64,000 nt of DNA from Corynebacterium epidermidicanis (GCF_001021025.1 NZ_CP011541.1:1922001-1986000), one strand, 5' to 3'; counted from the first letter of the stretch, positions 26,752-37,210 are shown. The notes: a model not told the origin generated them from the letters alone. Made by a program: numbers and translations.

Positions 26752-29490
26752 ATGACCAGACTCTCCTCGCTTGTCGCCGCTGTCCGCTCCCTCCAAGACG
26801 GCCCTGCCGCCGCCACCCCGGTCACAATCGTGTGCAGCCCAGGCGCCCGCGATGACATCGTGTTAGCCCTAGCCGAGGCAAATACTCAGGTAAACGTGCA
26901 AGTCCAAACCCTCACAATGCTGGTGGAAGCACAATTTCCAACAATGCTGCATGGACCAGAGCTCGCGCAGCTTGTCACTAAGGAGCTCCATCAGCTACCG
27001 GAAAGCTCCATCCTTAAACAGAAGGGTTTGGCCGAGGAACCAGCAACGCGCATCGGGGTCCGTCGTGCCGTCGAAAAGCTACTGCACTCGCCACGGGAAC
27101 AATGGGCTGCCACCGGGGGCCGCACGCTGCCGCAGGAGATCGCGCAGATCGCAGAGCGCATCGCCACAACCAGCGCGCACATCCTCCCGTGCGATGCCTG
27201 GTCGCAGGTGAGCATCCCGGAACGCACCATCGTGTGGGATGTGGTCGCCACGAATCCAGCCGAAGACCGTCTGCTCGCACGCCTACCAAAGCCCTTAGCG
27301 CCCACGACAACGGCTGAGTCGGAACGCAAAGTCGTCGCAGATGAGCACACCCAGGCACTTGCTGTCCTGCACACCGTGCGTAACCAGCTCGCCACCACCC
27401 CGCTCCACCGGATCGGCGTGGCACTCCTTCGCCCAGAATTTGGGCCAGTGCTTCTCGACGCCGCCGAGGATCTCAAACTTCAGCTGCACACTGGCGCCAC
27501 CTACTTGGAAGACCCGGCCGTCGCGACGCTGCTCGCGCTGCTCGACCTAGAGGTCGACGACATGCCTCGCTCCGGTTTGGCCACCGCACTCCAGCGAGGG
27601 CAAATCACTTGGTCTAAGGAAAAGGGCGAAAAGCCGAAGCTACACGCGTTCGACCGGCAATCGCGCAAGAAGGACAAACCGCGCACCTGGCCTCGGTGGG
27701 AAAGTGCAGACGACTCCACCGAAATCCGCTGGATCTTGGCGCTGAGGCAAGACCTCATCAAGATACGCAACACCAATTCCTGGACGCAGTGGGCTGACCG
27801 CGTCACCGACCTCGTGCACTCGCACCTCAACTTCAAGAAGGACGACCAGTGGTTCCTTGAAAGCATGCGTCAATACGATGCCCTAGGAATCGACTTCTCC
27901 CCGCTCGCAGCCAAAGAAGCACTTTGGGAAGTGGCGGCGACTTCGCCGCTGGGTGAAAAGGAAAACAAGGGCCTGCGCGTTGGCACACTTGAGAGCTTTG
28001 CAGGTTGCGACCTCGACCTGCTCATCATCTGCAATGCATCGAGCACTTGTCTGCCACACGGCCTTCCTGAGGAACCCGGGTTGTCCTGGGAACAACGCGA
28101 CACCAGTACAGAACGCGAAGCACAACGACAAGAAGAAGTCTTCGCCTCAGCTCTGCGTTCCGCGGACAAAGTTATCTTCCTCCATCCACAACAACTGGCA
28201 GGTGGCGAATTCGGAGGCTCCCCTAGCCTGTGGACTTCCAACGCTTCCCGTACCACCTACACCACGCCGGACGGGAAAACCGTGGACGTTGTGCATGAGG
28301 CAAGCAACTTCCCCAACGCAAACAAGCGCACCCTAGCGTTCCTGCGTGCTGCCGCCGGTGAACTCCCCATCGCCACGCAGCAGTCCCTTTCGGTCTTGGG
28401 CGACCGGGATGCCGGCGCGACTCACAGCGAGTTCAATGGGTTCCTACCCAACTACACTGACTGGATCCACGGCAAAGAGTTCTCCGCCTCAGCGCTCAAC
28501 GAATATATCCGTTCGCCATACCTCTACTTTCTCAAACAAGTCGCGCAACTTTACGAGTTCGAAGCGGACCCCGCAGACGACCTCGCAAGTAAAGACAGCG
28601 GCACAGTTTTCCACGAGATCGTCGAGAACTGGACCAAGTTGGTATGGCTCGATGCCACCCCACGCCCGATGAGCGCCAGCGACATCGACTGGGACGAAGC
28701 TCGCACCACCCTGGACACCTGCATTGACAAAGCCCTCAGCGCCCGCCTTCTAGAATCCCTCCCCGCCCTATCTCGGCTCACATTCAGCGAACAACTCCGC
28801 CGAGGACTAACCACCTGGTTCAAGGAGGAACGCGAACGAGCCCATGCAGGCTGGGTACCGCTCGGCGTGGAACACTCCTTTGGCAAGGATCAGAACATCC
28901 AAGCAACAGTAGCTACCCCGCTTGGCGAAATCTCCTTCCGAGGCAACATCGACCGAATCGAATACCACCCCGGCGAGCGCATCCTGCGGGTCGTCGACTA
29001 CAAAACCGGCCGCAGCCACCTCAGCAAAGACACGATCCTCGACTGGGAAGATCCCAAAAAGTTCAGCGTCCAGCCCTACCTCTACGGCTTCGCGATGTCC
29101 ACCGCCCTGCACACCGGCACGATCAAGGAGCTGCTTATCGACGCCGGCTTCCCCACAGCCGAGATCAATCCCGAAATCCACATCTGCTTCTACTACATCA
29201 ATCAAGAGAGCGACAAACGCTACTTCAGCGACACCTACAACGTGGAAACGAACGATGAATTCGTGCTTTTCCTCCTCAACCTGCTGGAACTCCTGGAAGC
29301 CGGGCTGTTCTACCCACGCGAAATCGACAACGGCATGTGGGGGCCACGCAGCGATGTTTTGCGACTCGGTGCCAACAACTATGCCCGACAAGCAGCCGCT
29401 CTCACCACCACTCTGCGCACCCACTATGAGTCACTCAGCGCCAACCCCGCAGAATTAACCACCGAAGATAACGCCGGAGAAGAGGACTAA
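26752..29490 (+). CDS. AddB/AdnA-like helicase-nuclease subunit with degenerate ATPase motif
   Basis: 912 residues. The C-terminal third is a RecB-family PD-(D/E)XK nuclease domain, with GTVFHEIVENW near residue 617 and the catalytic DYKTG near 748. The N-terminal two thirds has the layout of an AddB/UvrD-like helicase, but where a Walker A loop is expected (VTIVCSPGARDDIV, residues about 24-37) the GKT/S is missing, so ATP hydrolysis by this subunit is unlikely. Four conserved Cys of the AddB iron-sulfur cluster are not evident. It partners the UvrD-type subunit encoded 3 bases downstream in end resection of double-strand breaks. Confidence 0.75.
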   Translation: MTRLSSLVAAVRSLQDGPAAATPVTIVCSPGARDDIVLALAEANTQVNVQVQTLTMLVEAQFPTMLHGPELAQLVTKELHQLPESSILKQKGLAEEPATRIGVRRAVEKLLHSPREQWAATGGRTLPQEIAQIAERIATTSAHILPCDAWSQVSIPERTIVWDVVATNPAEDRLLARLPKPLAPTTTAESERKVVADEHTQALAVLHTVRNQLATTPLHRIGVALLRPEFGPVLLDAAEDLKLQLHTGATYLEDPAVATLLALLDLEVDDMPRSGLATALQRGQITWSKEKGEKPKLHAFDRQSRKKDKPRTWPRWESADDSTEIRWILALRQDLIKIRNTNSWTQWADRVTDLVHSHLNFKKDDQWFLESMRQYDALGIDFSPLAAKEALWEVAATSPLGEKENKGLRVGTLESFAGCDLDLLIICNASSTCLPHGLPEEPGLSWEQRDTSTEREAQRQEEVFASALRSADKVIFLHPQQLAGGEFGGSPSLWTSNASRTTYTTPDGKTVDVVHEASNFPNANKRTLAFLRAAAGELPIATQQSLSVLGDRDAGATHSEFNGFLPNYTDWIHGKEFSASALNEYIRSPYLYFLKQVAQLYEFEADPADDLASKDSGTVFHEIVENWTKLVWLDATPRPMSASDIDWDEARTTLDTCIDKALSARLLESLPALSRLTFSEQLRRGLTTWFKEERERAHAGWVPLGVEHSFGKDQNIQATVATPLGEISFRGNIDRIEYHPGERILRVVDYKTGRSHLSKDTILDWEDPKKFSVQPYLYGFAMSTALHTGTIKELLIDAGFPTAEINPEIHICFYYINQESDKRYFSDTYNVETNDEFVLFLLNLLELLEAGLFYPREIDNGMWGPRSDVLRLGANNYARQAAALTTTLRTHYESLSANPAELTTEDNAGEED

Positions 29491-29493
29491 CCG

Positions 29494-32400
29494 ATGCACA
29501 CACTCAACGACCAACCAGCCCGCGACCGCATCCGCACCGGTGTCCATGAAACGCTCTTCGTCGAGGCCGGCGCCGGAGCTGGAAAAACCACCAACCTTAT
29601 CGGCCGACTACTCACCTTGATTCTCGAGCACAAAGTACCCGTCAGCCAGATTGCAGCGATCACCTTTACCAAAAAAGCTGCCGCCGAACTTTCCGAAAAA
29701 CTCGCCAGCGAGCTCAGCAAACACGAAAACAACCCTATCGCCGAGCGAGCACTCCTCGAACTTCCAAGCGCCGCATTCGAAACCCTACATAGCTTTTGCC
29801 AGCGCCTGCTCCAGCTCTACCCTCTTGAAGCAGGCATCCCACCCGAAATCGAAGTTCAAGACAGCTTCGCCGAAGCCCGGCAATCCAGACTCCTCAAAGA
29901 CCGCATCAACGACGCCTTCACCCGCGCGCTCGAAGGCACCCTCGACATCGCCGGACTCTCCCAAGGCAAAGTGCTTGACGACGACCTCCAGGCCGCCATC
30001 CACCATGTCGCTGACACCAACGTCACCATGGAATCCATCTTCGAACTCGCTAGCTACATGGATGACAACTGGGGTGAACTTCGCCCCACCCTCAACGCGA
30101 CCCTGCCTGAGGAATACACATTTGATGCAGGTGACGCCGAACGAATCGTGTTGTCTTTGCGCGAGAAACTCAATCAATGCACCGATACGGCCGACCTATT
30201 TGCCGTCAACCTCTCGAATCAAATCAACGCCCTGGAACAGCGCATCGCAAACCAAGATTTCACCGATGTCGGCGACTTCACCAAAGGTAGAGGAGGTTCG
30301 AAGAAGAACTGGGGCGGAGCAGACGTCGCTGCGCTAAAAGCCGAGTGCGCCGAGCTTTTCGGTGCCTGGAACTCAGCCGTCGAAAAGCAAAACGCACGCC
30401 CGCGAGCGGTCCTCCGGTACGTGCTCGCCCTACTCGTGATCGAGCATGCTCGCGCCCGGCATCGCAGCGGGAAACTCCAGTTCAACGACCTCGTTTATCT
30501 AGCAGACGAATTGCTCGCGACCAATGCTGACGTGCGTGCCGACACCCACCAGCGGTTCACCCACCTCCTCGTCGACGAGTTCCAGGACACGGACCCGGCT
30601 CAGTTCCGCATCGTCACCGCGATCGCCACGGACCCCACCACCGGTGCCATCACACCCGGGGCACTGTTTACCGTCGGCGATCCAAAGCAATCAATCTACC
30701 GATTCCGGCACGCCGACCTGGACACATACCTCAAGGCGAGGGCTGAGAATCCGGAGGGCCTAGTGGAACTCAAGACGAACTTCCGCTCCACCGCCAAGGT
30801 CCTGAACTGGGCAAACGATGTATTTTCCGAATACTTCGCCAACGCAAGTGACCTTGCTGAAAGCAAAGTACCCAAGCATCTGCACCCGCTTTCCGTCGAC
30901 TTCACCCCACTCGACGCTCTCACCGACGCCCCTGGTGAGCACAGCCATGTCTTTACGCTGGCCTACGATGACGACAAAGAAGAAGGCATTTCCGCAAAGG
31001 ACGCAGAGGCCGCCGCCATCGAAGGAGCGATCCAGCTTGCGTTGACGCAGCAGTGGCAAAAGCGAACACCCAACGGGCTGGCAAACTTGCAGCTTGGTGA
31101 CATTGCCATCCTCGTACGTACCCACGCGCACGCCGCTAATCTCATGCAATACTTCGACAAGGTACGCCTTCCCTACATCGCCGAAAGCGCAACACTTACC
31201 TACCTGGCCACCGAAATCGAAGAATTTCACACTGTCGTCCACGCTGTCGCTGACCCAGCTGAATCGCTTTCCGTCGGTGCAGCTCTGCGGACCAGTCTGC
31301 TCGGGATCTCGGACCTTGAACTCGCAGAATGGGCTACCACAGAAAATAAGTGGTCTCCATTCCAGCCGGACCTGGACAAGCGAACCGACCGCGTTTCCGA
31401 AGCGCTCAAAACCATCCGGGACCTGCACTTTAAGTCCCGACGCATGCCTGTCGACGAATTCATCTCCATGGCAATCGACACCCTTGCACTACCTCAACTA
31501 GCCGCAGCGTATGGCGACTTCCCAATCGAGGCCCTCAGGCGACTGGAATTTGTCAAGCACAACGCCCGCGCCTTTACCACTGCGACGCACGGCACGCTGC
31601 GCGAATACTCCGAGTGGGCTGACGCGCTCGCCAACGAGCGCCACCAACTCAAAGACCCCGAAGCCACCGCAGTAAATGCCGTGCGCATTCTCACGCTGCA
31701 TGCCGCCAAAGGTCGTGAATTCCCTTTTGTCATCCTCGCCGGAATGTACGCCCAAAAGAATTCCAACCCTCCGCAGCGCAGCTTCCACCCCGCCGACCAC
31801 GTCCTGGAATACCACATCGGCAAACTCGCCTCCCCACGAGCCGATGACATCAAGCTCTACAACAAGCTTGCCGACGACCAAGAAACCGCCCGACTCTTCT
31901 ACGTCGCAGCTACCCGCGCCGAAGACCACCTCGTTGTCGGACGCTACACCAAGACGAAAACAAACAGCACCGCGCATGCACTAAACGTAGCGATCGAAAA
32001 CACCCAAAAAGACGCTGCGCTTAATGCCACGGACCTCCCCGCCACCGAGTACACCTACGCTATGCCCCTATCACCGACGCTGCCCGCAGAAACCAGCGAC
32101 ACCCTCGCAATTTCCACCGCGCAGTGGCAGAATGCCGAACACCCACGACAAGCTGCGACCGCGCTCGCACACCGACCCGAAACTCATCTGGAACTCGACC
32201 CCTCCTGGGAAGTGGCCTTCCACGAACGAGCACACCACGGCAAGGAACAAGGCACCGCGTTGCACTGGATCATGGAGCACGCCGGCACTGCCCCACTCGC
32301 CGAACTGGTACAACGCACCGCCGTATCGACGACCGCCCAAGCCGAACTCCTCACGATGGCAACCACCCTCATGGAATCCGACATCGTCACGAAAGCGTTC

Positions 32401-32679
32401 GCCTCCGACCATTACCGCGAGCTACCCATCTTCGGCACAGTGGATGAACATGTCGTCGACGGCGTAATCGACCTGCTCTACCGCGAAGACGACGCCTGGG
32501 TCATCGCCGACTACAAGACGGACCTGTCCGCCACATCCCAGACCGTCGGCGAATACTTCCTGCAGCTCAGCTACTACGCACGGCTGCTCGGCGAAGACTT
32601 CCCGGTCAAGCGCCTCGAATTGCTCTTCCCCAAAGGAAAGCAGGTTGTAGTTCGAAGCAAAGACTTCCCCGGAGCCTAG
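29494..32679 (+). CDS. UvrD/AddA-type ATP-dependent helicase-nuclease
   Basis: 1061 residues of superfamily 1: Walker A GAGAGKTT at 26-33, ITFTKKAAAEL (motif Ia), LLVDEFQDTDPAQF (motif II) near residue 358, GDPKQSIYRFR (motif III), and TLHAAKGREFPFVIL (motif V) and YVAATRA (motif VI) in the last third. A RecB nuclease domain ends the protein (DGVIDLL, ADYKTD near 1,005). It unwinds and degrades linear DNA for recombination. It starts 3 bases after the previous gene. Corynebacteria usually also carry AdnAB elsewhere; whether this is that pair or a second one needs genome context. Confidence 0.85.
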   Translation: MHTLNDQPARDRIRTGVHETLFVEAGAGAGKTTNLIGRLLTLILEHKVPVSQIAAITFTKKAAAELSEKLASELSKHENNPIAERALLELPSAAFETLHSFCQRLLQLYPLEAGIPPEIEVQDSFAEARQSRLLKDRINDAFTRALEGTLDIAGLSQGKVLDDDLQAAIHHVADTNVTMESIFELASYMDDNWGELRPTLNATLPEEYTFDAGDAERIVLSLREKLNQCTDTADLFAVNLSNQINALEQRIANQDFTDVGDFTKGRGGSKKNWGGADVAALKAECAELFGAWNSAVEKQNARPRAVLRYVLALLVIEHARARHRSGKLQFNDLVYLADELLATNADVRADTHQRFTHLLVDEFQDTDPAQFRIVTAIATDPTTGAITPGALFTVGDPKQSIYRFRHADLDTYLKARAENPEGLVELKTNFRSTAKVLNWANDVFSEYFANASDLAESKVPKHLHPLSVDFTPLDALTDAPGEHSHVFTLAYDDDKEEGISAKDAEAAAIEGAIQLALTQQWQKRTPNGLANLQLGDIAILVRTHAHAANLMQYFDKVRLPYIAESATLTYLATEIEEFHTVVHAVADPAESLSVGAALRTSLLGISDLELAEWATTENKWSPFQPDLDKRTDRVSEALKTIRDLHFKSRRMPVDEFISMAIDTLALPQLAAAYGDFPIEALRRLEFVKHNARAFTTATHGTLREYSEWADALANERHQLKDPEATAVNAVRILTLHAAKGREFPFVILAGMYAQKNSNPPQRSFHPADHVLEYHIGKLASPRADDIKLYNKLADDQETARLFYVAATRAEDHLVVGRYTKTKTNSTAHALNVAIENTQKDAALNATDLPATEYTYAMPLSPTLPAETSDTLAISTAQWQNAEHPRQAATALAHRPETHLELDPSWEVAFHERAHHGKEQGTALHWIMEHAGTAPLAELVQRTAVSTTAQAELLTMATTLMESDIVTKAFASDHYRELPIFGTVDEHVVDGVIDLLYREDDAWVIADYKTDLSATSQTVGEYFLQLSYYARLLGEDFPVKRLELLFPKGKQVVVRSKDFPGA

Positions 32680-32713
32680 GCGGTAGAGGCCGAACGGACG
32701 TCGACAAGCAAAA

Positions 32714-32741
32714 GCCCGGGCCAGCACTGCTGAACCCGGGC
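32714..32741. terminator. Hairpin between convergent genes
   Basis: GCCCGGG (32714-32720) and CCCGGGC (32735-32741) form a GC-only 7-bp stem with a 14-base loop, 35 bases after the helicase stop and just before the convergent transporter gene. No clear T-run. Confidence 0.5.
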
Positions 32742-32754
32742 GCAAACCACCAGC

Positions 32755-34065
32755 CTAGTACGCAGCGCCTTGCTCGCGATCCAGGTGAGTCTCCGACTTG
32801 TTCTTGAGCCAGAAAATGTACACCATCAGCGAGATAAACACACCGCAGGTGATGTAAGCGATAAACCAGTTCACCTGATTATGGACAGTCGCCCACTCGT
32901 ACACCATCGGCGCAGTGCCACCGAAGATCGCATTCGCCAGGCCATAACCCAGGCCCACACCCAGCGCGCGGATGTGCTTCGGGAACTGCTCCGCCTTCAC
33001 CAGCGCATTGATCGACGTGTAACCAGCCAGGAACACGTACGCGACCAGCACGAACAGGATCGACATCGCGGGCTCGTGCTGCTTCGGAAGTTAAGTAACA
33101 AAGAAGTAGGTCCAGACCAACGCACCTGCACCAAACCACACCAACAGTGGTTTGCGGCCAATCTTGTCCGAAATCAGCCCGCCGATCGGCTGCAGAATCA
33201 GTAAAACGATCAATGTGAGCAAGTTGATGTTAGTCGCGGTCTCTGGGCTCGACTTGTACGCCGTCTTGATCATCGCCGGCCCAGAAACACTAAACGCGTA
33301 GAAACACATCGTGCCGCCCAGCGTCAACAAGAACACCAGCAACAGTGGCGACCAGTACTTCGTCAATAGCTCACCCATCGAGCCAGACTGCTTATCGACG
33401 CTCTCCTGCGGCAAACTCTCATCCATCGAGCGACGAAGCCAGAAGACCACAACCGCGCCCAGGCCGCCGATCAAGAACGGAATACGCCAACCCCACGCCT
33501 TAATGTCCTGCTCAGACATCACCTGCTGCATAATCAGCAGCACCAAAGTAGCCAGAACCTCGCCGCCGACAAGCGTCACGTATTGGAAACTCGACAAGAA
33601 GCCACGGCGATCACGAGTAGCCGCCTCAGAAGTGTACGTGGCAGAAGTGCCGTACTCACCACCCGTCGCGAAACCCTGTACCAGGCGACAAATAACCAGC
33701 GCGATCACCGCAGCAAAGCCAATGGTTGCATGGGTAGGGAGGATAGCAATCACGAAGGAAGCGGCCGCCATCATCAAGACAGAAAACGTCAGAGCGGACT
33801 TGCGGCCATGGCGGTCAGCCCAGCGACCGAAGAACCAGGAGCCGATCGGACGCATCACGAATGTCGTGGCGAACACGGCCATCGAGTTCATCTGTGAATT
33901 CTTCACATCACCGAAGAACTGGGAGGCGAAATAGCTAGAGAACACGGTGTAGGTGTACACGTCGTACCACTCGACCAGGTTGCCGGCCGAGCCTCGCACC
34001 GTATTGAGGACAGCTCTCCGGAGGTCATCCGGATGGTCCCGCTACTGCGCGACTGCTTGTGACAT
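32755..34065 (-). pseudogene. MFS transporter, MHS family (KgtP-like), with two in-frame stop codons
   Basis: Reading from ATG 34065 (AAAGGGATCC upstream) gives MSQAVAQ, a TAG at 34042-34044, then in the same frame ...GNLVEWYDVYTYTVFS, the standard metabolite:H+ symporter N-terminus. The frame runs to a TAA at 33091-33093 and then continues unchanged to 32755. Without the two stops it would be 436 codons with 12 helices, the usual size. Landmarks: GRWADRHGRKSAL and RLVQGFATGGEYG. KgtP imports 2-oxoglutarate; other members carry related acids. The second stop falls between helices 10 and 11, so the product would be inactive. Restart at GTG 33999 would bypass only the first. Confidence 0.85.
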
Positions 34066-34092
34066 AGGATCCCTTTCAGTAATTTAGCGAAG

Positions 34093-34102
34093 TGGAACAC
34101 AT
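34093..34102. promoter_or_regulatory. Shared motif TGGAACACAT, copy 1 (MFS gene promoter)
   Basis: TGGAACACAT, 28 bases upstream of the MFS start. The same 10 bases occur before the AgcS gene (37087) and the amine-oxidase operon (38078). Candidate operator for the neighbouring GntR protein. Confidence 0.5.
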
Positions 34103-35142
34103 CACATAGGCCAGGGTGGTGTTGGAGTTAATTTCATGGGTCAAGGTCTCAAGCTTCCAGGCAACCAACATGCCCCGTCATCGTATGGTGGATCTCGGAG
34201 AAACTTCGACCTTCTTCTTGCCCAAAAGCGTTGATCGTTCATGCTCCGGAACAACCTCGCACTCACCGGAATCGACAAGGCGACGGTATCCCTGTACCTC
34301 CTCTTTCAGCTTCCCGCTAAGCAAGTAGATCCCCAGCAAGTTTGGAACTACGACGATGAAAAATACAGAGTCCGAGAATCGAGTGACTGTTTCGAGTGAC
34401 ACCGCTGCACCTACCACGATCATCAACAGGTAGACGACGTCGTACATGCGACAAGCGAAGCGATTTCCTTTGAACAAGAAGCCAGCTGCTTGACGACCAT
34501 AGAAGGAGTAGCTCAGGACGGTCGAGAAACCAAAGAGGACAATACATACCGACAGAATTACAGGGAACGCGGCGTGAACAGTGGAGAAAGCATTCGTGGT
34601 CAAAATGATGCCATCGGCCCCTTCATTTTGGTATTGACCAGTAACGATAATTGCGAATGCGGTGAGTGTACATACAATCACCGAGTCAATAAATGGCTCC
34701 CACGCAGCCACGAATCCTTCTTCAGCAGGACGATTGTTTTTCGCGACCGAATGCGCGAGGCCGGCCGAACCCACACCAGCCACATTGGAAAACAGTGCAC
34801 GTTGAATGCCGATAATTGCAACGCCAATCAGCCCACCTTTAACTCCCTCCCCGGTTAGACCTCCCACCACAATTAACTCAATCGCTTTTGGAATCTGTTG
34901 ATAGTTGACCAACACAATTGCGCTGGTTGCAAGAAAATACAACACAGCCATGACCGGCACCAATCGGCTGGTCATGCTGGCGATTTTTTGAATTCCTCCG
35001 AGAATCACAACACCAGCAACTAATGCCAGACCGACTCCGATGAGCCATCCTCGTCCATTCAATGGACTGCTCTCACCACCACTGATATCAATCATGAAGC
35101 GTCCTGGGTTTTGTTCCTACTCACTTTTGAGAGGATTGGAAC

Positions 35143-35460
35143 ATGGCCAAGAGGTATTCACAGGAGTTCAAGGATCGCGCGGTGCGGATGCTGATCGATC
35201 GTTTAGCCGATGATGGCTCGTGTTCTCAGTGGCAGGCGGTCAATGAGATCGCACCGAAGCTAGGGATCGCGAATGAATCGCTGCGCCGCTGGTACGAGCA
35301 GCATTTAGTGAACGCGGGTGAACGGCAGGGGCTTACGCGTGAAGAGCATGAGGAGATTAAACGGCTCAAACGCGAGGTTGCGGAGTTGCGGCGGGCGAAT
35401 GAGATTTTGAAGACTGCTTCGGCTTTTTTCGCAGCGGAGCTCGACCGTCCGGCCCGATAA
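35143..35460 (+). CDS. IS3-family transposase OrfA
   Basis: 105 residues: an HTH (KRYSQEFKDRAVRMLIDRL) for binding the terminal repeats, followed by a leucine-zipper-like stretch (EEIKRLKREVAELRRANEIL) and the family tail KTASAFFAAELDRP. Its TAA overlaps the ATG of orfB (TAATG). The heptamer T-TTT-TTC at 35424-35430 is placed for -1 frameshifting, which would yield an OrfAB fusion transposase. Confidence 0.95.
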   Translation: MAKRYSQEFKDRAVRMLIDRLADDGSCSQWQAVNEIAPKLGIANESLRRWYEQHLVNAGERQGLTREEHEEIKRLKREVAELRRANEILKTASAFFAAELDRPAR

Positions 35461-36368
35461 TGATTGCTTATATTGATGAGTATAGGGATCGTTTCGGGGT
35501 CGAGCCGATTTGCCGGGTATTGGGCGTGAGTCTGGAGGGAGGGTTTATCACCTCTCGTGGCTACCGGCTGGCGAAGAGCAGGCCAGCGAGCGCCAGAAGC
35601 ATACGAGACAGGATCCTGATCGATGAGCTCAAGAAGATCCACACCAAGAATTACAGCGTCTACGGGGTGCGGAAGATGTGGCATGCAGTGCGGCGTGCTG
35701 GTTGGGATGTTGGCCGTGACCAGGTGGCTCGGCTCATGAGAATCGGTGGAATTGAGGGTGTTCGCCGGGGACGCGCCCCAATCACAACCCGGCCCGTTCA
35801 GGAAGTAGATTCTCGTCCGGATCTGGTCAATCGGCAGTTCAAGGCCAGTAGGCCCAACCAGCTGTGGGTTGCTGATATCACGTATGTACGAACCCTATCC
35901 GGCTTCGTGTATACAGCGTTCGTTACTGATGTGTATAGCCGCAAGATTGTGGGTTGGGCGACGCGTTCTTCGATGAAAACCGAGGCGCTACCACTAGAGG
36001 CACTCGAGCAGGCCATTCAGGGAGCGAAAGATACTCTGGTGGATCTGACGCATCATTCCGATCATGGCTCGCAATACACGAGTGTTGCCTACAACGAGAA
36101 ACTCGCTGACTACGGGATCAAGCCCTCCACCGGGAGCGTGGGTGATTCCTACGATAACGCGCTAGCCGAGGCTGTCAACGGCCTGTACAAAGCCGAGCTG
36201 ATCTATTCCCAGCCCTGGTTCTCACTGACCGAGGTCGAGTTTGCGACGTTGAACTGGGTCCACTGGTGGAACCACGAGCGCCTCCACGAAGCCCTCGGAT
36301 ATAAGAGCCCTGCAGAGATCATCGATATGTATAATCACACCCGGGTCAGCGAGCTGACCCCCGTATAA
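35460..36368 (+). CDS. IS3-family transposase OrfB (DDE integrase domain)
   Basis: 302 residues with the retroviral-type catalytic triad: first Asp in LWVADITYV (near 142), second Asp in HHSDHGSQY (near 200), and Glu in SYDNALAEAVNG (near 237). HTH-like N-terminal segment YGVRKMWHAV. The frame is open upstream of the ATG to the orfA slippery site, as needed for a fusion. No damage seen, so the element should be active. Confidence 0.95.
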   Translation: MIAYIDEYRDRFGVEPICRVLGVSLEGGFITSRGYRLAKSRPASARSIRDRILIDELKKIHTKNYSVYGVRKMWHAVRRAGWDVGRDQVARLMRIGGIEGVRRGRAPITTRPVQEVDSRPDLVNRQFKASRPNQLWVADITYVRTLSGFVYTAFVTDVYSRKIVGWATRSSMKTEALPLEALEQAIQGAKDTLVDLTHHSDHGSQYTSVAYNEKLADYGIKPSTGSVGDSYDNALAEAVNGLYKAELIYSQPWFSLTEVEFATLNWVHWWNHERLHEALGYKSPAEIIDMYNHTRVSELTPV

Positions 36369-37086
36369 GAAGCGGAACAAAACCCAGGACGCTTCAATCA
36401 AGTGCACCGCAATTTGATTGGACTGGAATATATTTCCCGCGCCCATCGCAGCAATCATAAAGCAAAACGCAAAGATGAAGCCCAGCGCTTTGCCTAGCTT
36501 CGGTTTGCCTATCGATGCCAGCCCATCCGTGAGGTAATACATTGGGCCACCAGCAATCGACCCGTCGTCATTAACGCGTCGGAACATTTGGGACAGCGTC
36601 GCTTCCGCTAGCTTTACCGCCATCCCCAATACCCCAGCAATCATGATCCACAATGCAGCCCCTGGGCCACCCATGGTGATGGCAACCGCTACACCGGCGA
36701 TATTTCCCAATCCGATGGTTCCTGCCAATTCTGTTGCCATAGCCTGAAAGCTGGTTACCTCGCCAGGATCGTCATGGCGAGACATATGCCCGCGAATGAT
36801 TCGCAGAGTTTGCATAGCATCCTTGAAAGGGCGCACACGCAGCCAAAAAGTTAAGAACAGGCCACCACACAAAAGCCAAAGAATTACGAGTGGAACTTGA
36901 GCGTCCCCGATGGGGATCGCGTAGAAGACGACTGTTTCCAATACATCCACGAAGGGGCCGAACACCCCTTGAATAGCTGCATCTATCGAACCGCTTTGGG
37001 ACATGCTCTCTCCTTACCTGCTCTTATCTACAAATGCCGCCGGGACGACGACGTAAGTCAAATCAAAAGCAGAAACTAAAGTGATG

Positions 37087-37138
37087 TGGAACACATTATT
37101 TCTCGCAGTGTATCTTATGGATAACCGATAATCCATAA
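37087..37138. promoter_or_regulatory. Operator/promoter region of AgcS and GntR: motif copy 2 plus inverted repeat
   Basis: TGGAACACAT at 37087-37096, then TTATGGAT-N8-ATCCATAA (37115-37138), an 8-bp perfect inverted repeat. Located between the divergent AgcS and GntR genes. GntR/FCD proteins usually bind such short palindromes. Confidence 0.5.
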
Positions 37139-37210
37139 AATGGCGGGCAAATTTTGTAAACTACGTTTCGCTATAATTTTTCGAAGCACCGCCAAACTTC
37201 TGGCGACCGC

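Larger units (their letters stand above)
35095..36396 (+). mobile_element. IS3-family insertion sequence, complete
   Basis: 1302 bp bounded by perfect 23-bp inverted repeats (35095-35117 and 36374-36396) beginning TGAAGCGTCC. A 4-bp direct repeat ATCA flanks it (35091-35094 and 36397-36400). It encodes orfA and orfB and interrupts the AgcS gene. Perfect ends and duplication indicate a recent insertion. Confidence 0.95.
34178..37004 (-). pseudogene. AgcS-type sodium:amino-acid symporter disrupted by an IS3-family element
   Basis: The N-terminal part (37004 to 36401, starting MSQSGSIDAAIQG, with GAGGAGAGAG-type ribosome site) and the C-terminal part (35090 to 34178) flank an insertion. Removing the element and one copy of the 4-bp duplication restores an unbroken frame (IAVHLI joined to DISGGE) of about 506 residues, the normal length. 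The N-part has the family motif TELAGTIGLGNIAGVAVAI with GGPGAALWIM. AgcS proteins import alanine, glycine or related amino acids with Na+. Position before the catabolic operon suggests it once took up pipecolate, lysine or a relative. Confidence 0.9.
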
